Assembly (NCBI GenBank): GCA_019203745.1
Contig: CP078104.1
Coordinates: 1,204,501 to 1,268,500, forward strand
Reading direction: 5' to 3'
Length of the DNA: 64,000 nucleotides
DNA from: Chryseobacterium sp. E1
GTDB lineage: Bacteria > Bacteroidota > Bacteroidia > Flavobacteriales > Weeksellaceae
Shown piece after piece: positions 47,235 through 56,403 of the stretch; position 1 is the stretch's first letter; each line of letters starts with the position of its first letter. Position numbers and translations under genes: made by a program. Under the pieces are notes generated by a model. It was not told the origin of the DNA. It was given only the letters and a program-made list of their open reading frames with translations, and made no database searches.

Positions 47235-47726
47235 ATGAAATACCTAATCATTTTATTTTCTGCATTTCTACTGGTAGCCTGTAAAAAGGAGAAAGAAACA
47301 GTTTCAGGTTCCACTACTACAGATTCTTCAAAAATTGTGAAAGATTCTGCAGCTGCCCATGCCTCACAGGGAGATATTCTGGTGGGCACTATTCCGTTTC
47401 CCAAAGAAATCAAAGAATGCTCATGCTATTTTGCCAAAACCAAAGCAGACTTTGAATCTGAAAGATATATCTATGCAGATGATGCCGGAAAAACAGCTTA
47501 TATGATGCTGGATGGCAAAAGACTGGCCATGAATCTTATCTCATCAAGTGATATGGAAGTGGATGAAGAGCTGACCAAAGAAATAGAAAACGATGATTAT
47601 AAGATTTCTGTAAAAGGTAAAAAAATAAAAGGCGAAGAGGCTTTACTGTTCGAAGGTACACTCACTATTGAAAAGCCGGATGGTACCGTATACACAACAC
47701 CTATCTACGGTGAGTGCGGATGCTAA
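47235..47726 (+). CDS. Lipoprotein of unknown function
   Basis: An intact 163-residue lipoprotein with signal MKYLIILFSAFLLVAC followed by KKEKE, the Bacteroidota pattern for membrane attachment. A Ser/Thr-rich linker leads to a domain with ECSCYFAKTKADFESERYIYADD and a C-terminal TTPIYGECGC. The three or four Cys may form disulfides. Function not recognised. Probably in one transcript with the scramblase-like gene. Confidence 0.85.
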   Translation: MKYLIILFSAFLLVACKKEKETVSGSTTTDSSKIVKDSAAAHASQGDILVGTIPFPKEIKECSCYFAKTKADFESERYIYADDAGKTAYMMLDGKRLAMNLISSSDMEVDEELTKEIENDDYKISVKGKKIKGEEALLFEGTLTIEKPDGTVYTTPIYGECGC

Positions 47727-47818
47727 AAGACAAAAATCGCAACAGGTAATGAAAGGAGATATGATAAAAACACTTATTTTCAACTCTTACAGCTTTCTTT
47801 ATCCTTAATATAACTCAC

Positions 47819-47854
47819 AAAAATGCTTCTGTATCCTACGGAAGCATTTTTTTA
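47819..47854 (+). terminator. Intrinsic terminator
   Basis: AATGCTTC...GTA (47822-47834) pairs with TAC...GAAGCATT (47837-47849 region), then a T-run to 47854. Confidence 0.85.
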
Positions 47855-47859
47855 TTTCG

Positions 47860-47867
47860 TAAATTTG
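47860..47867 (+). promoter_or_regulatory. -7 promoter box (TAAATTTG) for pepD
   Basis: TAAATTTG lies 16 bp before the pepD ATG and 6 bp after the preceding terminator T-run. Confidence 0.6.
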
Positions 47868-47883
47868 AGAAAAATAAATTTCA

Positions 47884-49324
47884 ATGGAATTATCTAATAT
47901 AGAACCGCAAATAATCTGGAAAAACTTCTCCAAATTAAATGCAGTTCCGAGACCATCAAAAAAGAGGAAAAAGTAATTGCATTCATCAAAGGATTTGGTG
48001 AAGACTTAGGACTTGAAACTACTGTAGATGAAGTAGGAAATGTAATTATTAAGAAACCTGCCACTGCAGGAATGGAAAACCGTAAATCTATCGTGCTGCA
48101 ATCGCATCTGGATATGGTTTGCCAGAAAAACAATGATGTCAATTTTGATTTTGAAACAGAAGGAATCAAAATGGAAATTGATGGGGATTGGGTAAAAGCA
48201 AAAGGAACTACTCTGGGCGCTGACAATGGTTTAGGAGTAGCAACGATCATGTCTATCCTTGAAAGCTCAGATATTCCACATCCTGCCCTGGAAGCTCTAT
48301 TTACCATTGATGAGGAAACAGGAATGACAGGAGCTATCGGTTTAAAACCAGGTCAGCTTACAGGAGAAATCCTGTTAAATCTTGATACGGAAGAAGATGA
48401 TGAAATTGACATAGGCTGTGCCGGAGGTGTTGATGTTACCATTACTCAAAACTATGCAACAAAAGCTCCAAAAGGGCAGATTGTAAGAATTGAAGTGAAA
48501 GGATTACAGGAGGCCACTCAGGAATGGATATCCACAAAGGTTTCGGAAATGCCAATATTATCCTGGGAAGACTTCTTTACAAAGGAATAGAAAATCAGAA
48601 TGTAGAATTAGTTTCTGTTGATGGTGGCGGATTGAGAAATGCTATCCCAAGAGAGGCTGTTGCTATCATCTCTGTAAGAAATGCTCAGGAATTCATTCAG
48701 AATGCCACTGTTCTTAAAAAGGAAATTTTAGAAGAATTTGCGTCTGTAGAGGCAGGTCTTCAGATCAATATTGAGAACTCTACCTCTTCTGATAAAGCTA
48801 TTTCAGAAGAAGATTCTAAGAAAATGATCCTTACTCTAAAAGCTCTTCACAACGGAGTCTACAGAATGAGTCCGGATGTGGCAGATCTTGTAGAGGCTTC
48901 CAACAACGTGGCACGAGTTGAATTAAAAGAAGGTGAACTTAAAATTTTAAACCTTACAAGATCTTCAGTAGACTCTTCTAAATATTCTACAGCAGAACAA
49001 TTGAAATCTGTAGCAGAGCTCGCAGGAATGAACGTGGTATTCAGCGGTTCCTACCCTGGATGGAAACCAAAACCAGGTTCAGAGATTGTGAAGATTATGG
49101 AGAAGATCTATACTGAAAAGTTCGGGGATAAACCTCACGTTGTAGCTTGCCACGCAGGTCTTGAATGTGGGATTATTGGGGCCAACTATCCTGAAATGGA
49201 AATGGTAAGCTTCGGGCCAACGATCAGAGGAGCGCATTCTCCGGAAGAAAAAGCGAATATTCCTTCTGCTCAGAAATTCTGGAGCTTCCTGAAAGATATT
49301 TTAGCCAATATCCCTCAGAAATAG
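47884..49324 (+). CDS. pepD: Aminoacyl-histidine dipeptidase PepD, M20 family (two frame breaks)
   Basis: About 482 residues. M20 metal-site motifs: LQSHLDMV (His/Asp), TTLGADNGLGVA (bridging Asp), FTIDEETGMTGA (Glu-Glu), LNLDTEEDDEIDIGCAGG, and after correction LQGGHSGMDIHKGFGNAN with the dimer-contact His. The C-terminal CHAGLECGII and FGPTIRGAHSPEE complete the site. It hydrolyses Xaa-His dipeptides such as carnosine. Breaks: A5 for A6 at about 47959-47963, and GG for GGG at about 48510. Confidence 0.94.
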
Positions 49325-49388
49325 AACAATAAAATAACTATCTTGAATATCCAAAGTCTTTGATTTTGGATATTTTAATTTTAATTTA

Positions 49389-49515
49389 AACCATTAAGTT
49401 TAAAGGGAAGGAGTTAGAATCATTAAGAATCCGTAAACTAATTGAAAAAGCATTTTGCTTAAATATCACAGATATTTTCTTAACTTTTCTTAATCACTTA
49501 AAATACTTAATGGTT
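49389..49515. repeat. AACC-initiated inverted element built from CTTAA words
   Basis: AACCATTAAGT (49389-49399) and ACTTAATGGTT (49505-49515) are an exact 11-bp inverted pair 127 bp apart overall. The right arm repeats CTTAA four times at 8-10 bp spacing. There is no ORF inside. Like the GxxExxY cassette, it begins with AACC and uses a short repeating word. Confidence 0.6.
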
Positions 49516-49533
49516 CCAAAAAAACATTTAAAT

Positions 49534-50115
49534 ATGAAAAGTATAACCGTATTCTGTGGCTCAAGTTTTGGCACAGATAAGATTTATGAAGAACAGGCCT
49601 TTCTGCTTGGCCAGACTTTAGCAAAAAACAAAATACAACTCATTTACGGCGGTTCTCAGACCGGTTTAATGGGAACGATTGCCAACGGTGCATTAAGTGA
49701 AAATGGAAAAGTAACCGGTGTTCTACCCCACTTTTTACAGGCCAAGGAAATTGCTCATAAAAACCTTACCGAGCTGGTTCTGGTAGAAACGATGCATGAG
49801 AGAAAAACCAAAATGAGCGAGCTTTGTGATGGAGTGATCGTTCTTCCCGGTGGCTATGGAACTTTAGAAGAATTTTTCGAGATGATCACTTGGGCACAGC
49901 TTGGCCTTCACAAAAAACCGATTGCCATTTTAAATATTGACGGATTTTACAATGATCTGATCAATCTGGTTCAAACTATGGTGGATAAAGGCTTTTTAAA
50001 GCAAGTCAACAGGGATATGCTGCTGATCAGTGATCATATTGACGACCTGTTGGAGAAAATGAGGCATTATCAGGCTCCTACGGTTGGAAAATGGATTTCT
50101 AAGGAGGAAATTTAA
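49534..50115 (+). CDS. LOG family protein (cytokinin riboside 5'-monophosphate phosphoribohydrolase-like)
   Basis: An intact 193-residue Rossmann-like protein with the LOG signature PGGYGTLEEFFE (residues about 110-121) and the opening SITVFCGSSFGTDKIY. Related enzymes cleave nucleoside 5'-monophosphates. The start at 49534 (MKSITVF) is chosen because an upstream in-frame ATG overlaps the inverted element at 49505-49515 and adds residues absent from the family. Confidence 0.92.
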   Translation: MKSITVFCGSSFGTDKIYEEQAFLLGQTLAKNKIQLIYGGSQTGLMGTIANGALSENGKVTGVLPHFLQAKEIAHKNLTELVLVETMHERKTKMSELCDGVIVLPGGYGTLEEFFEMITWAQLGLHKKPIAILNIDGFYNDLINLVQTMVDKGFLKQVNRDMLLISDHIDDLLEKMRHYQAPTVGKWISKEEI

Positions 50116-50120
50116 ATAAT

Positions 50121-50660
50121 ATGGCTGTAAAATTTATACTCTTTTTATTTTGCTGTTTACTTTATAACAATCACCAGGCACAAAAACAACAATACCTATT
50201 TAAAACGTATGTTGGAGATCTGAATAATGATAAGATCCCGGATGAAATTTATATCCGGGAAATTAAATGTAAAGGCAGCTATGATGATGAGGATGGATCG
50301 AGAGTATGCAGAGTAGCCACAGTAATTCTATATGAAGATAAAGACAAAGACAAATCAACTTCATGGACTAATTCAAATATTGTCCCTTGCTCATTTTGTA
50401 GTGAAGATGAAAAAGACCCATTTAAAGAAATAAAAATTAAAAAGAATGGTTTTTCCTTTATTTCAGTCTTTACCAATCTTCCCAGCGGAATGAAAATAAA
50501 AAAAAACGGTTACTTTTAAATATGATAAAAATAGGAACAATTTTATTTTTTTAAAGTTATACAAGAAATGGAATCCTATGAAAATGGAAATATTGAAAGG
50601 AAAGTGAATATTGAGAGAATTAAAGATTTTGGAATTATTACTTTCAGTGATTATTTCTAA
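50121..50660 (+). CDS. Secreted protein of unknown function (frame broken)
   Basis: About 178 residues with a signal peptide (MAVKFILFLFCCLLYNNHQAQ). The mature part begins with VGDLNNDKIPDEIYIREI, a DxNxDxxxD calcium-binding-like/FG-GAP motif, then two Cys (CKGS, CRVA) and IVPCSFCSEDEKD. Breaks occur at about 50500 (A run) and about 50549; the last frame gives VIQEMESYENGNIERKVN and ends ITFSDYF at 50660. It follows the LOG gene by 5 bp but shares no evident function. Confidence 0.68.
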
Positions 50661-50692
50661 CAAAAGAATGCAAAAACCTTATTGAAAGAAAA

Positions 50693-50722
50693 CCCCGTCC
50701 GAAAAATTCGAACGGGGATTCT
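50693..50722. terminator. Hairpin terminator between convergent genes
   Basis: CCCCGTCCGAA (50693-50703) pairs with TTCGAACGGGG (50707-50717), with one mismatch and a 3-nt loop, at the convergent junction with the ferredoxin gene. Confidence 0.8.
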
Positions 50723-50745
50723 TATTAAGATTAAAAATATTTTTT

Positions 50746-51075
50746 CTAAGGATAAGGAGCAATTTCCACTTCAAGTCCCTCCATCTCATCCACCATGTGT
50801 AGCTGGCATCCTAGTCTACTGTTATCTTTCACATGGAAAGCTTCAGCAAGCATGGCATCTTCTTCATCTCCCATTGGTTCCAGACCAGGATCATTAATTA
50901 CATAAACCTGACATGAAGCACACATCGCCATTCCTCCACATACACCAATCGTACCTTCTTCTGCCAATTCATAGGAACGGATGATTTCCATTAAGTTCAT
51001 GGACATATCCGTAGGCGCTACGACATCGTGGGTCACCCCTTCTCTGTCGGTGATTTTAATATTAATATCTGACAT
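50746..51075 (-). CDS. 2Fe-2S ferredoxin (adrenodoxin type)
   Basis: An intact 109-residue ferredoxin. Cluster ligands are visible as CGGMAMCASC (residues about 46-55) and the distant Cys in LGCQLHM. The acidic helix NDPGLEPMGDEEDAM is the usual partner-binding surface. It starts 13 bp after the restored stop of the FNR gene and is very probably its redox partner in the cytoplasm, supplying electrons for Fe-S, heme or P450-type reactions. Confidence 0.93.
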   Translation of the reverse strand: MSDINIKITDREGVTHDVVAPTDMSMNLMEIIRSYELAEEGTIGVCGGMAMCASCQVYVINDPGLEPMGDEEDAMLAEAFHVKDNSRLGCQLHMVDEMEGLEVEIAPYP

Positions 51076-51087
51076 AATTCTGCAAAA

Positions 51088-52139
51088 TTAGTCAATTTTT
51101 TCACAACAGCCTTCTCTGCTTCTTTACGGCTTCCGTCGAACCCGTCTACTCCACTTACTGTTGTATATTTTAATACGAATTTTTTACCAGGATTTAATCT
51201 GTTATACACACTCTGACACATCAGGGTAGCTTCGTGGAAACCACAAAGGATCAGCTTCAGTTTTCCAGGATATGTATTGATATCTCCGATGGCGTAAATC
51301 CCGTCTATATTGGTTTGATAATCAAGAGCGTTGTTTACTACGATGGCATTTTTCTCGATATTCAGCCCCAGTTTCCGATCTCGCCCAACTTAGGAGTCAA
51401 TCCGAATAAAGGAATAAAATAATCTGTTTCAATATCGTAAGCTTCTTCGCCCTCTTTTTCTACAGTGATCGCTTCTACTTTACCATCACCTTTGATTCCT
51501 GTTACTTCAGCAGGCGTGATTAATTTAATTTTCCCCTGATTTTTAAGATCCTGAACTTTTTCTACAGAATCCAAAGCCCCTCTGAACTCATTTCTTCTGT
51601 GGATCAGCGTTACTTCGCTGGCTACATTGGAAAGGAAAATACTCCAGTCAAGAGCAGAATCTCCCCTCCGGCAATTACTACTTTTTTGTTTCTGAAGTGC
51701 TCAGGTTCTTTAACGAAATACTCCAGCCCTTTCTCTTCATAATCTGCTACATTTTCAAAAGTAGGTTTTCTAGGTTCAAAAGTTCCCAATCCTCCCGCAA
51801 TGGCAATAGCTTTACATCTGTGAACGGTTCCTTTATTGGTAACTACTTCAAACCACTCTTCGTCAACCTTTGTATAAGAAACTGCTGTCTCTCCCAAAGT
51901 GAACCCTGGCTGAAACTGCTTGATCTGTTCCATTAAATTATCCACCAATTCTCCAGCATTCACTGAAGGGTACCCCGGAATATCGAAAATAGGTTTCTTA
52001 GGATAAAGTTCAGCCAATTGCCCTCCCGGCTGTGGAAGCGCATCAATAATATGACACTTCATTTTTAATAAACCAGCTTCAAAAACTGCAAAAAGTCCTG
52101 TAGGTCCGCACCTATGATCAATATATCAGTGGTTATCAT
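51088..52139 (-). CDS. Ferredoxin-NADP+ reductase, thioredoxin-reductase-like type 2 (several frame breaks)
   Basis: About 350 residues. FAD motif DILIIGAGPTGLFAVFEAGL at the start (after restoring GG to GGG near 52115), MKCHIIDALPQPGGQL, the NADPH-domain glycine motif around KKVVIAGGGDSALDW, and a C-terminal AIGDINTYPGK/GFHEATLMCQSVYNRL. The CxxC of thioredoxin reductase is absent, as expected for this FNR class. Breaks near 52115, 51663 and 51370, and in the A run at about 51095-51100. The last one hides the natural TAA (51088-51090) and makes the frame run into the ferredoxin gene. Confidence 0.9.
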
Positions 52140-52290
52140 AATTTAAGATAATTTAATTATACATGTAAATGCAAATTTACTAATTTTAATGCGAAGCATA
52201 TTTAATTGATTCTAAATAAAAACCTGAGATTTGTCAAATAACTAACAATTAAGATTTTAAATTTGGCAATGTTTTTGTAAATGTCTTGTT

Positions 52291-53061
52291 ATGAAGAAAA
52301 TTTTAAACCTCTTTGCAGTATTTATATTCTTTTTAGGCTCTGCCCAGATTGATAATGTCGCAGACGGCGAATCGATCACCCTAAGGATCCATTACGGGTT
52401 TCTGAATGCAGGAACAGCCAATCTTACAACCCAAAAGACCAATTATAAGGGAGTTCCGCATCTATATGTAAAAGGAACCGGACAGACTACCGGAGCCGTG
52501 AAAGCATTCTTCAAAGTGGAGGATTTGTATGAAAGTTTCATCAATACTGAGACCGGTTTACCAAGTTTCTATGTAAGAAATGTGCGTGAAGGAAGCTATC
52601 GTCAGCATCTTGAAACCGTTTTTAATCACGATAACAATACTTTGATCCTAACAGATAAGAAAACACCTGCCAATGGTTCCAAAGTACTGAAATCTGTAAA
52701 AGGAGTCCAGGATATGCTTTCATGTTTCTATTATCTGCGAAGCAAAAGCCCTGATGAATTAAAAGTAGGTACCATCATCAATATGAATGTTTGGATAGAT
52801 GATGAAATGTTTCCTTTTCAGCTGAAAGTCATAGGAACAGAAAATTTAAAAACCAAATTCGGAACCATCAACTGTCTGAAAATCATCCCTTCAGTAAAAA
52901 GCGGAAGAGTATTTAAAGAAAAAGAAGGCGTAACGATGTGGGTTTCCAATGACGCCAACCATGTACCGATGCTTCTTAAGGCTGAGCTTGCCGTAGGATC
53001 TCTGAAAGCCAGTATCGATGGCTATAAAAATGTAAAGTATCCTTTAAAGTTTACCAAATAA
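52291..53061 (+). CDS. DUF3108 domain protein, exported
   Basis: An intact 256-residue protein with signal peptide (MKKILNLFAVFIFFLGSAQ). The DUF3108 pattern is visible: ITLRIHYGFLNAGTANLTT, AFFKVEDLYESFINTETGLPSFYVRNVREGSY, DMLSCFYYLRSK and GTINCLKIIPSVKSGRVFKEKEG. These proteins are beta-rich and periplasmic; the role is unknown. Monocistronic, with a terminator 27 bp after the stop. Confidence 0.9.
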   Translation: MKKILNLFAVFIFFLGSAQIDNVADGESITLRIHYGFLNAGTANLTTQKTNYKGVPHLYVKGTGQTTGAVKAFFKVEDLYESFINTETGLPSFYVRNVREGSYRQHLETVFNHDNNTLILTDKKTPANGSKVLKSVKGVQDMLSCFYYLRSKSPDELKVGTIINMNVWIDDEMFPFQLKVIGTENLKTKFGTINCLKIIPSVKSGRVFKEKEGVTMWVSNDANHVPMLLKAELAVGSLKASIDGYKNVKYPLKFTK

Positions 53062-53088
53062 ACTGATCATTAGTTTTTTAATCTACGA

Positions 53089-53120
53089 ATGTCTGTAATT
53101 TTTTACAGACATTTTTTATT
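53089..53120 (+). terminator. Intrinsic terminator of the DUF3108 gene
   Basis: ATGTCTGTAA (53089-53098) pairs with TTACAGACAT (53103-53112), TTTT loop, then a T-run. Confidence 0.9.
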
Positions 53121-53264
53121 TTAAATGTAATATATGGTGAGCATCGGTTGTCTTTATAATAGAGCAGCAAGAAGACTGCAGCATGTCAATACTTCAATTC
53201 CAGAACAGCAGATCCGAAGTATGGACATAAGAAACAGACACGTGTAAATTTTTCAATAAGATCA

Positions 53265-53306
53265 GTTTTTAATTACGTTTTGTTTCTTAGGTCAGTAATT
53301 AAAAAC
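53265..53306. repeat. 12-bp inverted repeat in the DUF3108-pheS junction
   Basis: GTTTTTAATTAC (53265-53276) and GTAATTAAAAAC (53295-53306) are an exact inverted pair with an 18-nt loop, directly beside the pheS terminator. The upstream part of this junction (53121-53264) shows no recognisable gene. Confidence 0.55.
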
Positions 53307-53308
53307 AA

Positions 53309-53332
53309 AAACCTCCGGAGCTCCGGAGGTTT
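53309..53332 (-). terminator. Perfect palindromic terminator downstream of pheS
   Basis: AAACCTCCGGAG (53309-53320) and CTCCGGAGGTTT (53321-53332) are a perfect palindrome. A T-rich stretch follows on the minus strand. It lies 5 bp after the pheS stop. Confidence 0.85.
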
Positions 53333-53336
53333 ATTT

Positions 53337-54345
53337 TTATAATGTTTTGAACTGTTCCAGTGTTCTGATATCATTTTCAAAGAACATTCTGATATCACTC
53401 ATCTGGTACAGCAGCATGGTGATTCTTTCAATTCCCATTCCGAATGCATATCCTGAATATTTTTCAGCATCAATATTCACATTTTTCAGTACGGCAGGGT
53501 CTACCATTCCGCAGCCCATGATTTCCAGCCATCCTGTTCCTTTGGTGATTCTGTAATCAGTTTCAGAGTTCAATCCCCAATACACATCAATCTCAGCACT
53601 TGGCTCTGTGAACGGGAAGAAAGAAGGTCTCATTCTGATTTTAGATTTACCGAAAAGTTCTGTAGTAAAGAACTGGATCGTCTGTTTCAGGTCAGCAAAG
53701 CTTACATTCTCATCTATGTACAACCCTTCAATCTGGTGGAAAATACAGTGAGAACGTGAAGAGATCGCTTCATTTCTGAAAACCCTTCCCGGAGATAAGA
53801 TTCTGATCGGCGGCTGATTTTCTTCCATATAACGGGTCTGTACGGAAGAAGTATGCGTTCTAAAAGAATATCCGGATTCTGCTCAATGAAGAACGTATCC
53901 TGCATATCTCTTGCCGGGTGGTATTCCGGAAGGTTCAGTGCAGTAAAGTTATGCCAGTCATCTTCAATCTCAGGACCGTCTGCTACCGCAAAACCGATCG
54001 ATTTGAAGATTTCAATAATTCTGTTTTTAACCAGGTTGATCGGATGTCTTGATCCTAATTCCAACGGAAAGGCCGGTCTTGTAAGATCTTCTTTTTCCAG
54101 GACAATAGAAGATGCGGAAGCATTTTTAAATCTTCTAATTTTACAGCTACAGCCTGCTTTAAAGTATTGATCTTCTGTCCGAATTCTTTCTTCTGGTCGT
54201 TAGGAACTTCTTTAAATTTTTCAAAAAAATCATTAAGAACCCCTTTTTTACCGTTGTACTTGATCCGGAAGTTTTCGATATCTTCCTTAGAGGTAGCATT
54301 GAAGCTGTTTACTTCGATCAGTAGTTCTTCTATCTTTTCTATCAT
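53337..54345 (-). CDS. pheS: Phenylalanine--tRNA ligase alpha subunit (two frame breaks)
   Basis: About 337 residues of class II tRNA synthetase. N-terminal coiled coil ([23 protein letters not shown]), then [69 protein letters not shown] (motif 2), [20 protein letters not shown] and [14 protein letters not shown]-like [22 protein letters not shown] (motif 3). Breaks near 53860 (T run) and near 54095-54110. An essential enzyme, so the breaks must be errors. A TATTTTTG box lies upstream at 54371-54378 on the minus strand. Confidence 0.95.
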
Positions 54346-54370
54346 TATTTTACCCTTTCAAAATGTTTTG

Positions 54371-54378
54371 CAAAAATA
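54371..54378 (-). promoter_or_regulatory. -7 promoter box (TATTTTTG) for pheS
   Basis: On the minus strand TATTTTTG fits TAnnTTTG and lies 25 bp before the pheS ATG at 54345. Confidence 0.5.
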
Positions 54379-54410
54379 CGACTTTTAAGTTTAATAATTA
54401 ATTGACTCAT

Positions 54411-54442
54411 AAAAAAATCTGCCTCTTTTTCGGGGAGGCAGA
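54411..54442 (-). terminator. Intrinsic terminator of the YceI gene
   Basis: TCTGCCTC (54418-54425) pairs with GAGGCAGA (54435-54442). The A7 run to the left is a T-run on the minus strand. Confidence 0.88.
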
Positions 54443-54474
54443 CTTCAATCACTTATTTCACTTAAATAAAAAAA

Positions 54475-55132
54475 TTATTTCTTTTCTAAAGCCTTCACGT
54501 TGATCTGAAGCGTTACCTCATCTTTAATCACTCCGTTTTCAGCCGGAGCCTGGAACTTCACTCCAAACTCTTCTCTTTTGATATCTTTCGGTTCGGTAGC
54601 TACACTCACTTCTCCTTCTTTCACAGAAACATTAGCTTTGAACTGAACCGGTTTTGTAATTCCTTTAATGGTCAGGTTACCATCTAAAAGCGTATTGTAA
54701 TCTCCTTCCGTAGCAGGAGTCACTTTTGTAATTTCATAAGAAGCTGTTGGGAATTTTTCAACTTCGAAGAAATCTCCGCTCTTCAGGTGACCATTCAGTT
54801 TCCCCATATCTTCAGGGCTGTCTTTAAGATCCACTGAAGTTAAGGAATTCATATCAGCAACGAATTTACCGCTTTCCAGTTTTCCGTCTTTCACCGTTAC
54901 ATCTCCGCTTTCAAACCTGATGGTTCCAAAGTGGCTTGTATTCTCAGATTTGAATACTTTATATCCCTTCCATTCAACCTTACTGTTTAGCGTATCCAAT
55001 GTGTACTGACTTCCTTCTTTGGTAGTCGTCACCTCATTACTTTCACTGGTAAGCGGTTTGTCTTTTTACAAGAAACCATTACCGCAGCAACGAATAAAGC
55101 AGGAATAGCTAGTGAAAACAGTTTTTTCTCAT
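54475..55132 (-). CDS. YceI family lipoprotein (two frame breaks)
   Basis: About 220 residues. After restoring one A near 55120 and one near 55063-55067, the N-terminus is a lipoprotein signal (MRKKLFSLAIPALFVAAVMVSC followed by KKDK). The YceI lipocalin-like barrel follows: YTLDTLNSKVEWKGYKVF, GKFVADMNSLTSVDL, LKSGDFFEVEKFPTASYEIT, GNLTIKGITKPVQF and EFGVKFQAPAENGVI. The family binds long isoprenoid or amide lipids such as quinone precursors. It is the surface or periplasmic form, divergent from an ABC ATPase gene. Confidence 0.92.
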
Positions 55133-55194
55133 TTTTGATTTATTTTTATTACTTCCGCTAATATAATAAAAAAATTATGTTTTCATAAAAACCT

Positions 55195-55202
55195 TACATT
55201 TG
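55195..55202 (+). promoter_or_regulatory. -7 promoter box (TACATTTG), nearly leaderless
   Basis: TACATTTG ends only 4 bp before the ATG at 55207, so the transcript would start at or within a few bases of the start codon. Confidence 0.5.
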
Positions 55203-55206
55203 TAAT

Positions 55207-56141
55207 ATGCTATTAGAAATAAACAATTTATTTTTCTCTCATAATCCCAATAAACCCCTGTTTCAGAACCTTAATCTACGATTTGAGGAAAACAGGATTA
55301 TTGCGTTGGCAGGAGAAAGCGGGATGGGAAATCTACGCTTCTCAATCTGATCTATGGCCTTCTTGACTGGGAAAGCGGAGAGATCATTTTTAACGGAACC
55401 CGGCTTTTAGGTCCCAAAGGGAATCTTGTACCCGGAGAAGCAGAAATGAAATCTGTGGCTCAAAGTTTTGACCTTATGCCATATGCTACCGTAGCGGAAA
55501 ATGTGGGTAAATTTATTTCAAATATCAATTTAAGCAAAAAGAAGGAAATTGTTATGGAACTCCTTGATGTTGTAGGCCTTCAGGAGTTTGCCAACGTACT
55601 TCCAAAATATCTGAGCGGTGGCCAGCAGCAGCGTGTGGCTATTGCAAGAGCACTTTCCGTATTGCCTAAACTGCTCATTCTGGATGAACCGTTCAGTAAC
55701 CTGGATTTCCCAAGAAAGATTGAACTCAGGGAAAGGCTTTTCCGATATGTAAAACAGCATCAGATCTCTCTTATTATTTCCACCCACGAACTTCAGGATA
55801 TCATGCCATGGCTTGATCAGATCGTTATTCTTCAGGATGGAAGACTGATCCAGAATGACAGCCCGGAAGAAACTTACAGACGTCCTTATAACTCGTATGT
55901 TGCCAAATTATTCGGGGAAGTTAATATTTTCAATGAAACCGAAGCGGCGGATTTTCAGCTGCCGAAATTCTCCTACTATCCCAAAGAAATAAAAATCACG
56001 GAAAAAGGTCTTGAAGCCGAAGTACTTGAAAGCAGATTTGCAGGGAATTATTATTGGAATAAGATCAGTATAAAGAATAAAGAACTTGTAGTCTACACGG
56101 ATGAAAAACTGAATGGAATGGTCAGTATTTCATTTGTTTAA
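55207..56141 (+). CDS. ABC transporter ATP-binding protein, orphan (one frame break)
   Basis: About 312 residues. Walker A reads GESGMGKST after restoring one A at about 55330 (GGGAAATC to GGGAAAATC). Then the Q-loop VAQSFDLMPYATVAENV, signature YLSGGQQQRVAIARAL, Walker B LLILDEPFSNLD and ISTHELQDI. The C-terminal about 100 residues (LFGEVNIFNETEAADF, then ESRFAGNYYWNKISIKNKELVVY) resemble TOBE-like domains of the Pot/Fbp importers. No permease or binding protein is adjacent, so the substrate is unknown. Confidence 0.87.
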
Positions 56142-56154
56142 ACTGAATATAAGG

Positions 56155-56352
56155 ATGGAAGTTGGGAGAAGGAAGCTGGAATTTACTTTCAGTTATTATT
56201 ACTTATAGCCAACAACAAAATTACTTTTTCTCAAAGAAGATAAAAGACAGGTGAACGGTTACCGTTACAACTTCCTTCTTTCAGCTACTAATTTCAAATC
56301 CGGTTCTTCTCAGCTGGCTTTAACTTATACATTTCCTTACACTTACCTATAA
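56155..56352 (+). pseudogene. Possible outer-membrane protein C-terminal remnant with purine-rich repeat (copy C)
   Basis: A purine-rich arm (56155-56182, GGAAGTTGGGAGAAGGAAGC core) is followed by an open frame (56209-56352) ending GYRYNFLLSATNFKSGSSQL then ALTYTFPYTYL and TAA. The alternating pattern with a final aromatic strand looks like the last strands of a beta-barrel. A pyrimidine tract (CTTCCTTCTTTCAGC, 56271-56285) could instead be the opposite arm of a purine-rich inverted element. Both readings are weak. Confidence 0.3.
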
Positions 56353-56392
56353 AAAAATACAAACATAAGAATCTGTTATAAAAACTTTTTCT

Positions 56393-56400
56393 TACATTTG
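56393..56400 (+). promoter_or_regulatory. -7 promoter box (TACATTTG) without a following gene
   Basis: TACATTTG fits the consensus exactly, but no + strand gene follows. The next gene is convergent (PhnA). It is the likely promoter of the RNA at about 56404-56517. Confidence 0.5.
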
Positions 56401-56403
56401 TAT

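Noticed and set aside
51033-51221. Ferredoxin reductase reading through into the ferredoxin gene.
   Set aside because: One missing A at about 51095-51100 hides the natural TAA at 51088-51090; the read-through residues match nothing.
53134-53247. A 37-codon ORF in the DUF3108-pheS junction.
   Set aside because: No promoter box, ribosome site or recognisable family; composition is not distinctive enough to call.
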